From a virus: a stretch of 64,000 nucleotides of DNA. Below are positions 1 to 9,339 of this stretch, piece by piece (position 1 is the stretch's first letter; each line of letters starts with the position of its first letter). The position numbers and the translations under genes were made by a program. The DNA lies in IMG/VR virus record IMGVR_UViG_3300005288_000003, positions 33,841 through 97,840 of that record. One strand, given 5' to 3'. The notes below the pieces were generated by a model that ran no database searches, was not told the DNA's origin, and worked only from the letters and a program-made list of their open reading frames with translations.

Positions 1-674
1 CCGATACCACCGGGAAAACCCTCAGTAGCAAATACACGATCAGATTGGAACTCAGAGTAGGAGTATTCAACACCAACAGTTTTAGGAAGAAGGTTCCCAA
101 CGCCACCAAGCCCGAACAGAAGTCCTCGCTCGACAGCGGATAGAATTTTACCGATACCAATACGGGCACGAGCGCCCGTAAGTTCGGTGATTGTTACTTG
201 CGAAGCTCCGAAGAGGAACTTGTAAGCTTCAATGACATCCTCTGGAGTTGCCATTGTTCTGTTCTTGATGATCTTGGCCTTGAGCAGCAATCTATATTCA
301 TCATCAGATGGTTCACGGCTCAATCCAGTTGGAGCGCCAATAGAGTACCAAGGGGCACCAATGGAAGGGTCTGTAAGAGAACCGAAGCTCCCACCTTGTG
401 TTGCACCTTGGAACCCGAAGTATTCAAATAGCTCAGAGTAGACAAGACCGCGTGGGCGCCCAATGATGATGCCAATGACATCCAACTGAACTCCTACCGC
501 TGTATCCAGAGAGCGAAGAGTCATTACATCTTCCATTACTTCCTGTAGTTCGCTCTTGCCTTCGATAAGCAGTTTCAGGTACTTGTCCATAACGGGCTTA
601 CCACGGAACTCATCGGTGATCCGCGCTCTTGCAACGTCTAGAAATTGTTCAGTTTGAAATTCATTAATAGCCAT
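1..674 (-). CDS. Tail/baseplate protein, DUF2612 type (3' end cut by window)
   Basis: At least 224 codons are readable, from an ATG at 674 down to the window edge, so the C-terminus is missing. A GGAGG-like site lies just upstream. The translation begins MAINEFQTEQFLDVARARI and contains LDTAVGVQLDVIGIIIGRPR, the pattern of DUF2612 tail proteins, which follow the gpJ-like wedge gene in many contractile-tail phages. It starts 13 bases after the stop of the gpJ-like gene, on the same transcript. The role is probably baseplate or fibre attachment at the tail tip. The family is recognised from memory of its N-terminal pattern; the exact role is unknown. Confidence 0.75.
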   Translation of the reverse strand, partial: MAINEFQTEQFLDVARARITDEFRGKPVMDKYLKLLIEGKSELQEVMEDVMTLRSLDTAVGVQLDVIGIIIGRPRGLVYSELFEYFGFQGATQGGSFGSLTDPSIGAPWYSIGAPTGLSREPSDDEYRLLLKAKIIKNRTMATPEDVIEAYKFLFGASQVTITELTGARARIGIGKILSAVERGLLFGLGGVGNLLPKTVGVEYSYSEFQSDRVFATEGFPGGI

Positions 675-687
675 CTTGCCTCCTGCG

Positions 688-2142
688 TTATGAAATTGTT
701 ACGGTGATGTTAGCTGGAAGGAAGGTAGCAACTTCGTCGAAGTCGATAGCGATGTTACTTGTTCCAGTTGGACTTGGACTTGTGCCGATGTACAGCGAGT
801 TGACCATGTGTCCCGGTACAGCGTTGATCGGAGTGTAAAGACGTGAATAAACTACATCGTCACTGATGAAGTTACCTGCCTCGCCGAAGTCAATCAAGTT
901 CTGTCTGATCTGTGCAGTAGCATCACCCGCCAAAGTCCCCAAGCTTGTGATGTCTACGGAGATATAGATTGGAACCTCTGTAGGACGCTTGTACGAAACG
1001 TTATGTACAAATCCAATGCTGTCTACAATCTGCACCGTAGTTTCGCCGTAAGAAAGAATACCCGTTGGCTTGTTTGTCCAGATGGCTTTACCGATATCAG
1101 TTGGAAGTCCACCAAGAACAATCGGCATGAACGCTTTAGGCGGAACACCTTCTGCGCTTGTGAACTCTGTGTCGTTCTCGTAAACGATAACGTCTGTGAC
1201 ACCTGCAACGTTACGAAGGGCGTCGATCAGGGCTTCAAGGATATTGGTCGATTGAACGAACTTGCTGTTACGGAAGCGCTCGCGAAGCTCAGGGTCAGTT
1301 TCTTGGAGACGACCTGTAGTCGCAGCTACTGGGTTGACGATACTATCCCAGCCAGAGATAGGCACGGAGATTGTGTCGATGGACATTGTAGGTTGCGGGA
1401 ACGGGCCAACCTGATCATCCTGTGCAATCCCAAGCTTAATCACTTTCTCAATGCGAAGGTTCAGGCTAACAGAGAACGTGGCGATCTGGAATGGATCTGT
1501 ACGTGATACGAATAGTCTACCATCCTGATAGTAAGTTGTAAAGAGGGAAGAGAACAAAGTATCGATTTCTGCCTTCAAAAGTGCCAAAATAGATGATTGT
1601 GTCGCTCCAACTCCAGAGTTTACCGTTGCATCGATATAGTTCACACCGTCTGTTGAGTAGCTGAATGTGTAGTCTGTGTTGTCCAATGTTGAAAGAACTA
1701 CCAGACCGACGCCAGAAGCATTCTGCGGAGACAGCACTACTGGGTTGAGGATGCTGAACACACGCTGTGTAGTGCTGCTGTAAGCCTTCCCAAGCGGGCT
1801 TGAGATTATAGCGTTGATATCCCCTTCCAACAGCACTTGGGCACGAGTAGGCTGAGCAACAAGGCGGTTGATGCCTGACAAAGCAACGATGTTATCCAGC
1901 GATACACCGATGGCTGTGTTTGGGTTGAAGCTGTTGTAGATTTGTTGAAGAGCTTCCCATAGAGAAGCTTCCGATGGTGCCATAACGCCGATCATACGAC
2001 CGAGAGCAGAGTTGTCACTTACGTCAACAACATCCCCAGCAGGTACAAGGTCAGCGAAGATATCTGCTGCACGTGTACGGCTGTCGTTAAGTACATCATC
2101 AATTGTTTTGATTTCCAAGCCAGTTGCGGACAAACCTGCCAT
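688..2142 (-). CDS. Baseplate wedge protein, gpJ-like (Baseplate_J family)
   Basis: 484 aa. The N-terminus (residues 10-75) has the layout of the Baseplate_J family: a short helical segment, then DLVPAGDVVDVSDNSALGRM, NTAIGVSLDNIVALSGINR and a turn into the beta-rich part (TRAQVLLEGD). The middle contains TDPELRERFR, a typical motif of P2 gpJ/Mu gp47-like wedges. The family forms the wedge segments of the baseplate around the central hub. It lies between the gp25-like gene and the DUF2612 gene, the usual order. The start at 2142 is one base from the stop of the upstream gene, so translation is probably coupled. Confidence 0.85.
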   Translation of the reverse strand: MAGLSATGLEIKTIDDVLNDSRTRAADIFADLVPAGDVVDVSDNSALGRMIGVMAPSEASLWEALQQIYNSFNPNTAIGVSLDNIVALSGINRLVAQPTRAQVLLEGDINAIISSPLGKAYSSTTQRVFSILNPVVLSPQNASGVGLVVLSTLDNTDYTFSYSTDGVNYIDATVNSGVGATQSSILALLKAEIDTLFSSLFTTYYQDGRLFVSRTDPFQIATFSVSLNLRIEKVIKLGIAQDDQVGPFPQPTMSIDTISVPISGWDSIVNPVAATTGRLQETDPELRERFRNSKFVQSTNILEALIDALRNVAGVTDVIVYENDTEFTSAEGVPPKAFMPIVLGGLPTDIGKAIWTNKPTGILSYGETTVQIVDSIGFVHNVSYKRPTEVPIYISVDITSLGTLAGDATAQIRQNLIDFGEAGNFISDDVVYSRLYTPINAVPGHMVNSLYIGTSPSPTGTSNIAIDFDEVATFLPANITVTIS

Positions 2143-2143
2143 G

Positions 2144-2512
2144 TTAGACTCCTACGTCGATGGTAATTGGAAGCGATGCCGTGTTATCTGACACTCGCAC
2201 TTGGAATGTCATGGAATAGCCACGGTCGCTTGGTGATAGTGAGGATTCAAACGATAGGATTTCAATTACGTCGGTATCCGTAGAAATGATCCGTTGGAAG
2301 ATCAAATCGATTGTTACCTTGCTTCGAATCTTACCGAAGATTTGTTGGAAGTATGGAACCCCGACTGTTGTGTCAAGGAACCATTCCCCGAGGAACGTGT
2401 ACATTGTGATCTTTAGGCGCTGTGCCACAACATCAACAAGAAGCTGTGTAACTGGGCACTTACCGTTCACGAACACAATGTCGTGTGTATCTTTGTTGAG
2501 TAGCAAATCCAT
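2144..2512 (-). CDS. Baseplate wedge subunit, gp25/DUF2634-like
   Basis: 122 aa from the ATG at 2512, chosen because AAGGAA lies 6 bases upstream; the frame is open further up but overlaps the upstream gene. The protein starts MDLLLNKDTHDIVFVNGKCP and contains AQRLKITMYTFLGEWFLDTT, the pattern of small wedge proteins (T4 gp25-like, Mu gp46-like, DUF2634) that lock the sheath to the baseplate. Position between the spike and gpJ-like genes supports this. The exact family among these related ones is uncertain. Confidence 0.7.
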   Translation of the reverse strand: MDLLLNKDTHDIVFVNGKCPVTQLLVDVVAQRLKITMYTFLGEWFLDTTVGVPYFQQIFGKIRSKVTIDLIFQRIISTDTDVIEILSFESSLSPSDRGYSMTFQVRVSDNTASLPITIDVGV

Positions 2513-2522
2513 CTTGTATTCC

Positions 2523-3284
2523 TTATGCGGTTGGGATGCCAGAAGTACCAGACCCCGGAGTGACGCCAATGTGTTTGTGCGTTGCGAACACAATACCGTT
2601 GAAGGTCGATGTACCAGTCTGTGTATAGTTGCCAGAGTGAGTGATGTTACCCGCCCATGTCGTTGTGTCTGCGTTGATGTTCAACTGTGGTGTGTTGATT
2701 GTGTATGACTCTGTTGCGTTGATAACACCAGTCTTACAGTTGACAGTAACAGCCTGTTCGGTGTTGATGATCAGTTGTCCATCTTGTTTCAACTGGATCA
2801 TCACTTCTGTTCCAGAAGCAAGGTTGTGAGCAATTACCAAGTCTGTCTTTGGGTTGTGTGGATACTTGCGGATCGATGGTCTGTTTGGACTACGGGAGAA
2901 CGAGAACAGGCCGGGAATAGCTACAGCATCTTGGTCAGAGAACTTTCGGTAATCGTTTGGTGTTGTTGGTTGTCCGTTGCCAATCTTGAAGTTATCCATT
3001 GAGCGTTGGGAGAAGACACACATTACTGTATCACCAACATTAACTGGAAAGCTTACAAGGCTTGTGGACGAACCGGGAAGAAGAACAGGTACACCAAGAA
3101 TCTGTGTGTGTTCATCAGATGTACCGTCTTTGTATAGGGTGTTGATGCTTGGTTGGACATCAACCCGTTGGTTTTCAAATGTACCGCTTACATTCGTGAC
3201 CACGCATGGCAGAGCTGTGTAAATCTCTGCCATGTTAATCTGGAACTGAGTCTGAATGAAGTCGGTCAATAGAGCTTCCATCAT
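2523..3284 (-). CDS. Baseplate spike / puncturing protein, Gp138-like
   Basis: 253 aa. The N-terminal half contains an OB-like segment with VDVQPSINTLYKDGT and GDTVMCVFSQRSMDNF, which resembles the Gp138 N-terminal domain of phage spike proteins. The C-terminal part is beta-helical in character, with repeats of short strands ending in HKHIGVTPGSGTSGIPTA. The HxH-containing tail resembles metal-binding spike tips. The gene lies between the hub and gp25-like genes. The family forms the membrane-piercing needle below the hub. Confidence 0.75.
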   Translation of the reverse strand: MMEALLTDFIQTQFQINMAEIYTALPCVVTNVSGTFENQRVDVQPSINTLYKDGTSDEHTQILGVPVLLPGSSTSLVSFPVNVGDTVMCVFSQRSMDNFKIGNGQPTTPNDYRKFSDQDAVAIPGLFSFSRSPNRPSIRKYPHNPKTDLVIAHNLASGTEVMIQLKQDGQLIINTEQAVTVNCKTGVINATESYTINTPQLNINADTTTWAGNITHSGNYTQTGTSTFNGIVFATHKHIGVTPGSGTSGIPTA

Positions 3285-3300
3285 AGTAGGAATTCCTTCT

Positions 3301-4221
3301 TCATAGGAGGTCTTGTGCCTCTACTTCGGATGTGAAACATTCAACATACCAATCGTTCCCACGGAAGTCTCCAGAGAAACGAGTAGAGTTGATACGGTAG
3401 ACGCCAGTGATAAAGTCAGATTCGATCTTCACGATTCGTCCGGGGATGCACTCTGTGTTCAACAGAGCTTTGAATTGCACACCTTTACGGCGCTTCTTAT
3501 CCTTCTTCATCTTTCTACCTTGTTCAGTTGTATGGAACGGAGCATCGATCAAGCCAGTCTGTTCGCTGATGACAGGAGCAAGGACAGTATCTTTTGTGTA
3601 GAGTCCGTTTTCATCTGAGACGCTGAGTACGCCACCAGAGACAGTGAACTCCATATTCTGTGCTTCACAGAGCTTCCGCAGCATCTGTGCAGGCGTTCCG
3701 TTGAGAGTCCAGCCAAACACGATAGGGTTGTTCAAGTTCGTGCCTGTGTAAGCTCCACGAGCGACGTTAGGCATCTGCTTACGAATCTCTTCGATCACTT
3801 GTTCAACTGTCTCACCGGGAGATACCAGACCCTTCAACTTCTCATGGTTGAGGTCGCTGTAACCTTCACCCATCCGCACCTGAGTTACAAACTCAGTGCC
3901 ATGCTTTACTGTCTTCACTTCTACTACATTTCCTTGTGCAACTACCCTTGCACCTTCATCCTCATACCCGACAGAGAAAGTGCATTCGAGGTAATCGCCT
4001 TGCAGAAGCTGGATATGATCACGAGACAGATTGTAGATTTCGATTGTGGCTGAATTACCGTTGGTGCGTTTTGAGTCGGATGTTTTGGAAATGTCGAAGG
4101 TGATTTGAAGTCCTGTGTTAACGGCACCATCCGCATCAGGGATTCCACCAGTGATTCGAATACCATTACCAGTTTTATAGTCACCAACAATCAGGTCATA
4201 CACTCTGTTTCGTTGTGTCAT
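3301..4221 (-). CDS. Baseplate hub-like tail protein
   Basis: 306 aa, no signal peptide. The N-terminal region contains LQITFDISKTSDSKRTNGNSA and NLSRDHIQLLQGDYLECTF, which is the pattern of hub proteins (gpD/XkdQ-like). The central portion is variable. Position between the plug protein and spike supports a role as the hub that joins tube to spike. The assignment rests on synteny and general pattern, not on a full domain match. Confidence 0.65.
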   Translation of the reverse strand: MTQRNRVYDLIVGDYKTGNGIRITGGIPDADGAVNTGLQITFDISKTSDSKRTNGNSATIEIYNLSRDHIQLLQGDYLECTFSVGYEDEGARVVAQGNVVEVKTVKHGTEFVTQVRMGEGYSDLNHEKLKGLVSPGETVEQVIEEIRKQMPNVARGAYTGTNLNNPIVFGWTLNGTPAQMLRKLCEAQNMEFTVSGGVLSVSDENGLYTKDTVLAPVISEQTGLIDAPFHTTEQGRKMKKDKKRRKGVQFKALLNTECIPGRIVKIESDFITGVYRINSTRFSGDFRGNDWYVECFTSEVEAQDLL

Positions 4222-4222
4222 T

Positions 4223-4567
4223 TTATACCTCCGTTAGATAGACGTAGTAGAGTTTGAAGAACTCCGGTACGACACTGGAGTCCTGTGTGATTTGTACATC
4301 GATAGCTGCGTTAACTGGCATCAACAGGAAGTAACCAGTAAGGCCACTCTCTTCGAGGCTATAATCGACCAGCATAGGATACTGAGCAACTAGAGCAACA
4401 CCAAGAACAAGCGGAGTCTGATCCTCTCTTCGGATATCCATGTGCCACTGTCCAGCTCTTCCATTCCAATAGAATGTGAACTGCCATGAAACACCTTCAA
4501 GAGAGATACCGTAGCGGTACTTATCTTCATCGTACAACGGCATTTCAACGTATACGGTACTTGTCAT
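4223..4567 (-). CDS. Small baseplate plug protein (Pam3 gp18-like)
   Basis: 114 aa, beta-rich, with GISLEGVSWQFTFYWNGRAG, WHMDIRREDQTPLVLGVALV and DYSLEESGLTGYFLLMPV. This matches the pattern of the short baseplate plug proteins described for cyanophage Pam3 gp18 and found beside Dit-like genes. Its start overlaps the stop of the Dit-like gene by four bases (ATGA), so the two are translationally coupled. It probably seals the tube end inside the baseplate hub. Confidence 0.65.
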   Translation of the reverse strand: MTSTVYVEMPLYDEDKYRYGISLEGVSWQFTFYWNGRAGQWHMDIRREDQTPLVLGVALVAQYPMLVDYSLEESGLTGYFLLMPVNAAIDVQITQDSSVVPEFFKLYYVYLTEV

Positions 4568-5310
4568 GGTGTTCTCCCGTCGTCAAAAATCTTAGCAGCA
4601 CTAGATTTCTTGGCGTTTTTAGTTGGACCGTTCGCAGCGTCGTCACCAGACTTAGTTGAAGTCTTTGTTGTCGCTCCAGTCTTACGTCCCTTGTTTGGTG
4701 TTGTCTTGATCTTGATGACTACGTTCTCGACATTCGTGTAGACAGCTTGCTCCATTGTCATGTTGGGGAACAAACCTTCACCTGTGTCAGTGTCCTCTGC
4801 AAAAGAGAGCGATGTAAACGAGACATTAGCCCAAGAGCGAGATACAAGGTTGGTATTGTACTCTACCAAAGTGAACGACTCTTTCTTCTCGAACATGTCG
4901 ATGAGGTCGAATCGAACAGCATGTGCCGTCTTCACTTTTGTCTGCGGAGTTACTGTGACAGTTGGGATTGTGTTTGCTGTAAACTGCGATACAATCTCAG
5001 GAAGAAAACTTCGCCACTTAGCGCCTTCGTTGGTAATCTTAACTGGAATCGTTGTTTGTGTGTTGTTTGTAAACTGCTTATCTGTAACACTTACCCAACC
5101 TTCATCGGATGGTCTGTTCAAATTGAAGTCAGCATCAGACAATACAGCTTTCAGTGTAAACTTCTTGTTATCCGTAATCGTGTGGTCAGAAATAAATGCA
5201 CCCCTTGCCAATGGATGCTTTGTGATTGTGGCGTTGTACTGTTCCTCGACGTTTGTAATAGCGTCGAAGTAGAGCACATCGCCGTTGTCACGGCGAATAG
5301 CGTAAGTCAT
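4564..5310 (-). CDS. Dit-like tail protein
   Basis: 248 aa. The N-terminus (MTYAIRRDNGDVLYFDAITN, then a strand-rich segment with ARGAFISDHTITDNKKFTLK) is the pattern of Dit-like tail-protein N-terminal domains, which form the ring connecting tail tube to hub. The C-terminal 50 residues are Lys/Thr/Ser rich and look disordered. The start codon directly adjoins the stop of the tape measure gene at 5310, and its stop overlaps the plug gene. Confidence 0.7.
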   Translation of the reverse strand: MTYAIRRDNGDVLYFDAITNVEEQYNATITKHPLARGAFISDHTITDNKKFTLKAVLSDADFNLNRPSDEGWVSVTDKQFTNNTQTTIPVKITNEGAKWRSFLPEIVSQFTANTIPTVTVTPQTKVKTAHAVRFDLIDMFEKKESFTLVEYNTNLVSRSWANVSFTSLSFAEDTDTGEGLFPNMTMEQAVYTNVENVVIKIKTTPNKGRKTGATTKTSTKSGDDAANGPTKNAKKSSAAKIFDDGRTP

Positions 5311-7664
5311 TATTTGGTTTCCTTGGTGTTGATCATCGCGTCACGAAGAACGTTAGCCATAGCCTCTTTAACCATTCCGGGCATCAGTGCCATGTTACTG
5401 GTCAGCTCTTGTGCGTTAGCACCCCCGATGGTTACAGGCATTGTCACTTCGATTGGAGGAATACGCATAGCATCTTGCACAATGAATGCTTGTTTCAGTT
5501 CTTCCAGTTTCGCCACCAGCTCTTCCGGGTTGAACGAGTTAGTTGGAACATCTGTCTGCCCCGGCAATGAAGCTGCTGATTCTGCTGTGTACTTCTCTTG
5601 CAGTTGAGCGTCTACCCACTCTGGCCCCATTACAGTAGCTAGCATGTTACGGGCGTTGGCCTCGACTGTTGTACCAGAAGAGTTTGTTTGCTGAGCGTAT
5701 TGTCCGGCCTTCACAAATCGAGTAACAGCAGCGTTGAAAGTTTCCATCAAGGCCGTCAATTCACGCATTGTGTTGACCAGCATTTCAGGGAAGCTCAATC
5801 CCTGCAAGCCGCCAGCAAGTTCTATCGCCATGTCCAGTGCAGCTTTCAGGTTGTCTCCGAAAGTCTTAGCAGCAGTTGCCATATTGTCCATAGCAGTCTG
5901 TGCTTCTGGCGACTGAGAAAGCCAACGGCCAAACAGGGAATCACCTCCCTCTGAATAAGTGATCAAGTCGTCCAGTGCAAGAGCGATCAATCCGATAGCA
6001 GCAGCGACACCACCAAATGGCATCATTACAACTCCGGCTGTTACGCCTAGAGCTGCAAGTTGCCCACCAGTCATTCCAAACAAGGCAGCGATACGTGGAA
6101 GTTGTCCAAGCAAAGTACCACCAACGTTGATAACTGCGTTGATAGGTTCGATCAGCAAGTTGAATGCTTCCCCTAGTGCTTTCACACCCGGCTCTGCGTC
6201 CCGCATACCATCTGCCATTGCTCTAAAGAACTTACCCATACCCTTGTCGAAGCCAGCGTCGGAGAAGACCGCTACAGTGTCAGAGAAGGCGTTGTTCATA
6301 CGGGCTTGTTCAGCAGCCGTAGATTTCATAGCCTTTTCAAGAGCACCACCCTGACGGGCACGAGCAGCAAGAATAGCAGCAAACTTCTCTAGAACGGCGC
6401 CAGACTTAACGTCACCATTCTTCATTGCATCCATCAACTTACCAACAGCCTTATCATCTGTACCGAATCCAGCAGCCTCGGCCATCGCTGACTCTGCCCC
6501 CGGCATACGTTCCGAAAGTTGTCCTTTCAGTTCTTCGGACATTACTTGGCCTTTGTTCATCATCTGTTCAATGGCTTTCATCGAACCTTTCATGGACTCT
6601 GTATCAAGACCCATTACACGTCCGTATTCAGAAACACCTTGGAATACAGATTGAACACCTTCCGTTGACATGCCAGATGTTTTACCAGAAGCAAGCATCT
6701 TGTTATACGATGGAGCGGTTTGACGGTAGTCCATACCAATCTTATTGGACAGGTCTTTCACCCACTTGCTTTGTTCCTGACCAGCTTCCTCGCTGCCCAT
6801 TACGGCAGTCATGGCGTTCTTCTGGCCTTGCATTTGTTGGTTGATCTGGTTGAGCTGACTGAATGCGAATGCAGCACCAAGGCCGGGAATCGCTCCACGC
6901 ATGAAGCCCATACCTGCACCAGCGATACCACCGCCTAGAGCGCCTTCACGTGCGACTCTACGGGCAGCTCCAGCCTTACCACCGCCACTGCCCCCACCAT
7001 TAACTACTTTCGTGCGAACAGTGAACTCGTGGTTGCTGATAGCTGCTCTGATTTGGGCACGTAGTGCTTGTTGGTCAACAGCCAGTTTCAGTTTCGGGTC
7101 TTTCAAGTCGATTGTCATTGCACCGACCTTGCCCTTCGCTGCCATCAAACTTCTACGGACGTTGGCAATGAAACGAGCTTGGCTAATGTCAGCATCGATC
7201 TTGAGTTTGTATTTAGATTCAGTACCTTTCTTCCAGCTACGAAGTGTAGCGTCTGCCACCTTTGTATCGATCTGTAGAGGAATCTTAACTTGCATCTGGC
7301 TAAGTAGGGTACGGATGAAACGCTTCTGTCCTACAAGGTCTGCCACATCAACTTTGATGTTGGACAAACGGATCGGAGTCTTGTCGAGGCGATCACAGAT
7401 TTTCTTGCTGGCCGCCATCAGAGCTTCTTCGCTTACAGCGAAGTTTCTGAAAGTGATCTTAGCATTGGTAGCCTTTTCCAGTTGGGCACGTAGCGTTCTT
7501 GAGTCGAGGCTGACCTTGATGTTGAATTTCTTATTTGCTGCAACTCCGAATTGTTGGAGCATGGTTGTTACACCAGCCAATCTCTTTTCGAATGCAGCAA
7601 GAGGACGGGCGTCTACGTTAAACTTCAACGTACCCGTTAGTCTTGCGATTTCTTCTTGGATCAT
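5310..7664 (-). CDS. Tail tape measure protein
   Basis: 784 aa, the longest tail gene in the window. The N-terminal third is a repetitive, helical, Lys/Arg-rich region. Residues about 220-280 are Gly/Ala rich (VARE-GALGGGIAGAGMGFMRG), followed by the tape-measure core GVQSVFQGVSEYGRVMGLD and a hydrophobic segment (GQLAALGVTAGVVMMPFGGV) typical of the membrane-active part. It sits directly after the chaperone genes. It sets tail length and is ejected before DNA. Confidence 0.9.
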   Translation of the reverse strand: MIQEEIARLTGTLKFNVDARPLAAFEKRLAGVTTMLQQFGVAANKKFNIKVSLDSRTLRAQLEKATNAKITFRNFAVSEEALMAASKKICDRLDKTPIRLSNIKVDVADLVGQKRFIRTLLSQMQVKIPLQIDTKVADATLRSWKKGTESKYKLKIDADISQARFIANVRRSLMAAKGKVGAMTIDLKDPKLKLAVDQQALRAQIRAAISNHEFTVRTKVVNGGGSGGGKAGAARRVAREGALGGGIAGAGMGFMRGAIPGLGAAFAFSQLNQINQQMQGQKNAMTAVMGSEEAGQEQSKWVKDLSNKIGMDYRQTAPSYNKMLASGKTSGMSTEGVQSVFQGVSEYGRVMGLDTESMKGSMKAIEQMMNKGQVMSEELKGQLSERMPGAESAMAEAAGFGTDDKAVGKLMDAMKNGDVKSGAVLEKFAAILAARARQGGALEKAMKSTAAEQARMNNAFSDTVAVFSDAGFDKGMGKFFRAMADGMRDAEPGVKALGEAFNLLIEPINAVINVGGTLLGQLPRIAALFGMTGGQLAALGVTAGVVMMPFGGVAAAIGLIALALDDLITYSEGGDSLFGRWLSQSPEAQTAMDNMATAAKTFGDNLKAALDMAIELAGGLQGLSFPEMLVNTMRELTALMETFNAAVTRFVKAGQYAQQTNSSGTTVEANARNMLATVMGPEWVDAQLQEKYTAESAASLPGQTDVPTNSFNPEELVAKLEELKQAFIVQDAMRIPPIEVTMPVTIGGANAQELTSNMALMPGMVKEAMANVLRDAMINTKETK

Positions 7665-7679
7665 AACAGCCTCGCTGAA

Positions 7680-7948
7680 TTATCTCTGTGCCGCTTGAGC
7701 CTGTTCTGCTTTGATGCGAGCTAGTTCATCAAACTCCATCTTCACTTCAAGGATTTCAAGCATGTTGTGTAGGTCTTCCACGTTGCAAACTGTGTCAAGC
7801 TCCACGTAAGTTGCCATCGGTCTTTCGGCAGTCAGGACAAGATAGATTTCCCAGTCTTGTCCGAACTTCTCTTGTAGCCGAGCTACACGGGGATGAACAG
7901 TCTGTGGCTCCCCGCTATTTACACGGCGGAACCGAGTAGAGTAAAAAC
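7680..7948 (-). CDS. Tail assembly chaperone, -1 frameshift extension
   Basis: This frame lacks its own plausible start and ribosome site but is open from inside the end of the upstream chaperone gene down to a TAA at 7680. It reads EPQTVHPRVARLQEKFGQDW and ends MEFDELARIKAEQAQAAQR. The frame is -1 relative to the gene at 7919-8275, and a TTTTT run (7943-7947, minus strand GTTTTTAC) near that gene's stop offers a slip site. Tail chaperone pairs (G and G-T) upstream of the tape measure are almost always made this way. The left boundary of the slip is inferred. Confidence 0.65.
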
Positions 7949-8275
7949 CGAGCCGAAGTTGAATTCGACTACCTCCTTCACCAACAGGAATAGTTTGTCG
8001 TACTCACCAGCAAACTCCATGTCGAAGTTGATGCCAACACTGCCCTTCGAGCATGTGCTAACCAGTTCAACGATCAGTTGTTCAACGTTCTGGTCGAGAT
8101 TATCGAACAGGATATTCAGAGCTGCACCAAGATCACCACCACCTTGCAATGTTGCAAAGGAAGGGCCGATCAGTTTGGTAAGTTGTTTCAGTACGCGAGT
8201 ACCACGCATTGCAGGGAAGTGTGTGAGTAGGTATTCTGTGCCAAGGATGGTCACGTGTTTTTGGCCGATTGCCAT
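7919..8275 (-). CDS. Tail assembly chaperone (G-like product)
   Basis: 118 aa, start ATG at 8275 with GGAGAA upstream. It contains GTEYLLTHFPAMRGTRVLKQ and a helical body with LIGPSFATLQGGGDLGAALN, the pattern of tail chaperones of DUF3383-sheath phages. It lies directly before the tape measure gene with one short frame between. It binds the tape measure during tail assembly and is not part of the virion. A -1 frameshift near its end would add about 85 residues (see 7680-7948). Confidence 0.7.
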   Translation of the reverse strand: MAIGQKHVTILGTEYLLTHFPAMRGTRVLKQLTKLIGPSFATLQGGGDLGAALNILFDNLDQNVEQLIVELVSTCSKGSVGINFDMEFAGEYDKLFLLVKEVVEFNFGSVFTLLGSAV

Positions 8276-8289
8276 ATTATGTTCTCCTG

Positions 8290-8820
8290 TTATAAATTAA
8301 GGAAGTCAGTAGCTGAATCGACAAGCTCAGCGCCTTTGCCAGAGATATAGTCGATAGCACCAGATGCAGTGTCGAGTAAGTCGAATCCTTGTCGTGCGTT
8401 ACCGCCAATACCACCTGCGAGGAAGTCTAGGCATTCGATTTCCCACTTGTATGTCGCCATGTCACCACACAATCCGATGTCTGGATAGGCGCCAAGGAAG
8501 CATTCCGTGGATTGGTAATACGTTGATCCACTTTTGTCGCTCACAGCGAACTCAAGGCGTGCAGATTGTGTGCGACGGTCTTGGACAAGGATCGAGGTAA
8601 AGATGTCGTTCGTGATGGAGGTTTGCAATGTTTCGACAGTAACAGTTGCATACAGGTCGCGGTTATACACACGGGTGTGTTTCCCACGGATTCCACGGAC
8701 CACTCTGAAAGGGCGGGCGCCCTTCCATTGAAGATTTACAGACACAATGCCTGTGAGAATGTAACCGCAAAGGATGAGTTTAACATCCGCTGGGCTATAT
8801 GTCAAGATATCAGAAGCCAT
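8290..8820 (-). CDS. Tail tube-like protein, paralogue 3 (DUF3277-like)
   Basis: 176 aa. The N-terminus ILTYSPADVKLILCGYILTG and the middle (LQTSITNDIFTSILVQDRRT) align by eye with the two genes upstream (8821-9324 and 9380-9907). Phages with a DUF3383 sheath carry a DUF3277-like tube protein here. This copy is the most divergent, with a C-terminal helix (GFDLLDTASGAIDYISG) not seen in the others. It may be a tube variant or tail terminator/initiator ring. Start and stop are nearly contiguous with its neighbours. Confidence 0.6.
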   Translation of the reverse strand: MASDILTYSPADVKLILCGYILTGIVSVNLQWKGARPFRVVRGIRGKHTRVYNRDLYATVTVETLQTSITNDIFTSILVQDRRTQSARLEFAVSDKSGSTYYQSTECFLGAYPDIGLCGDMATYKWEIECLDFLAGGIGGNARQGFDLLDTASGAIDYISGKGAELVDSATDFLNL

Positions 8821-9324
8821 TTAAAATACCCCGAACTGTTTAAGGATTGGAAGGGTGCTGCTGGCAACCAACAGGGAATCTTCGATAGCGCTGGTGTCTT
8901 CGTTACCGCCGATGGTGAACACCACATCTGAGCAGCCGAATACCCATTTACGTTCTGACATTTCAGTTCCAAAGTCTACGTCTGGAATCGATTCTACCCA
9001 CGCCGAAGCTGCTAGGAAGTTTGTCTGTCCACGTCCATCTTTGATGAACAATGGGAATTTACCCATGTGGGTAGTTGAGTCAATGTTGTAAAGCATGGAC
9101 AGGATGTTGTTGCTGGATGATGATTGCATCAGCGTCAGTTCAACTCTGTATCCTGTGTCGTCGAAGTACATGCGGGCAATCTCACCGTCCATAGCTCTTA
9201 CCTTATAGAACGGTTTGCAGTCTTTTATAATTCGAATGAATGTGCCGTCAATGTATCCTGTAACGGAGTGCATCCCCGCGAGGGTAACTGTTACGTCGGA
9301 AGGCGAGTATGTCGATAGTGCCAT
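8821..9324 (-). CDS. Tail tube-like protein, paralogue 2 (DUF3277-like)
   Basis: 167 aa. STYSPSDVTVTLAGMHSVTG at the start and VELTLMQSSSSNNILSMLYN in the middle match paralogue 1 (9380-9907: ATFAPNDVNVVI, LSLQQTSASNDILSLLY). The shared order of motifs indicates tandem duplication. A terminator-like hairpin separates it from paralogue 1, so the two can be expressed at different levels. It is probably a minor tube or tube-end component. Confidence 0.6.
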   Translation of the reverse strand: MALSTYSPSDVTVTLAGMHSVTGYIDGTFIRIIKDCKPFYKVRAMDGEIARMYFDDTGYRVELTLMQSSSSNNILSMLYNIDSTTHMGKFPLFIKDGRGQTNFLAASAWVESIPDVDFGTEMSERKWVFGCSDVVFTIGGNEDTSAIEDSLLVASSTLPILKQFGVF

Positions 9325-9339
9325 TTTATTTTCTCCAAT

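Noticed and set aside
4747-5607. A 286-codon open frame on the plus strand inside the tail genes
   Set aside because: It lies opposite the Dit-like and tape measure genes and reads as Cys/Ser-rich low-quality protein without a ribosome site.
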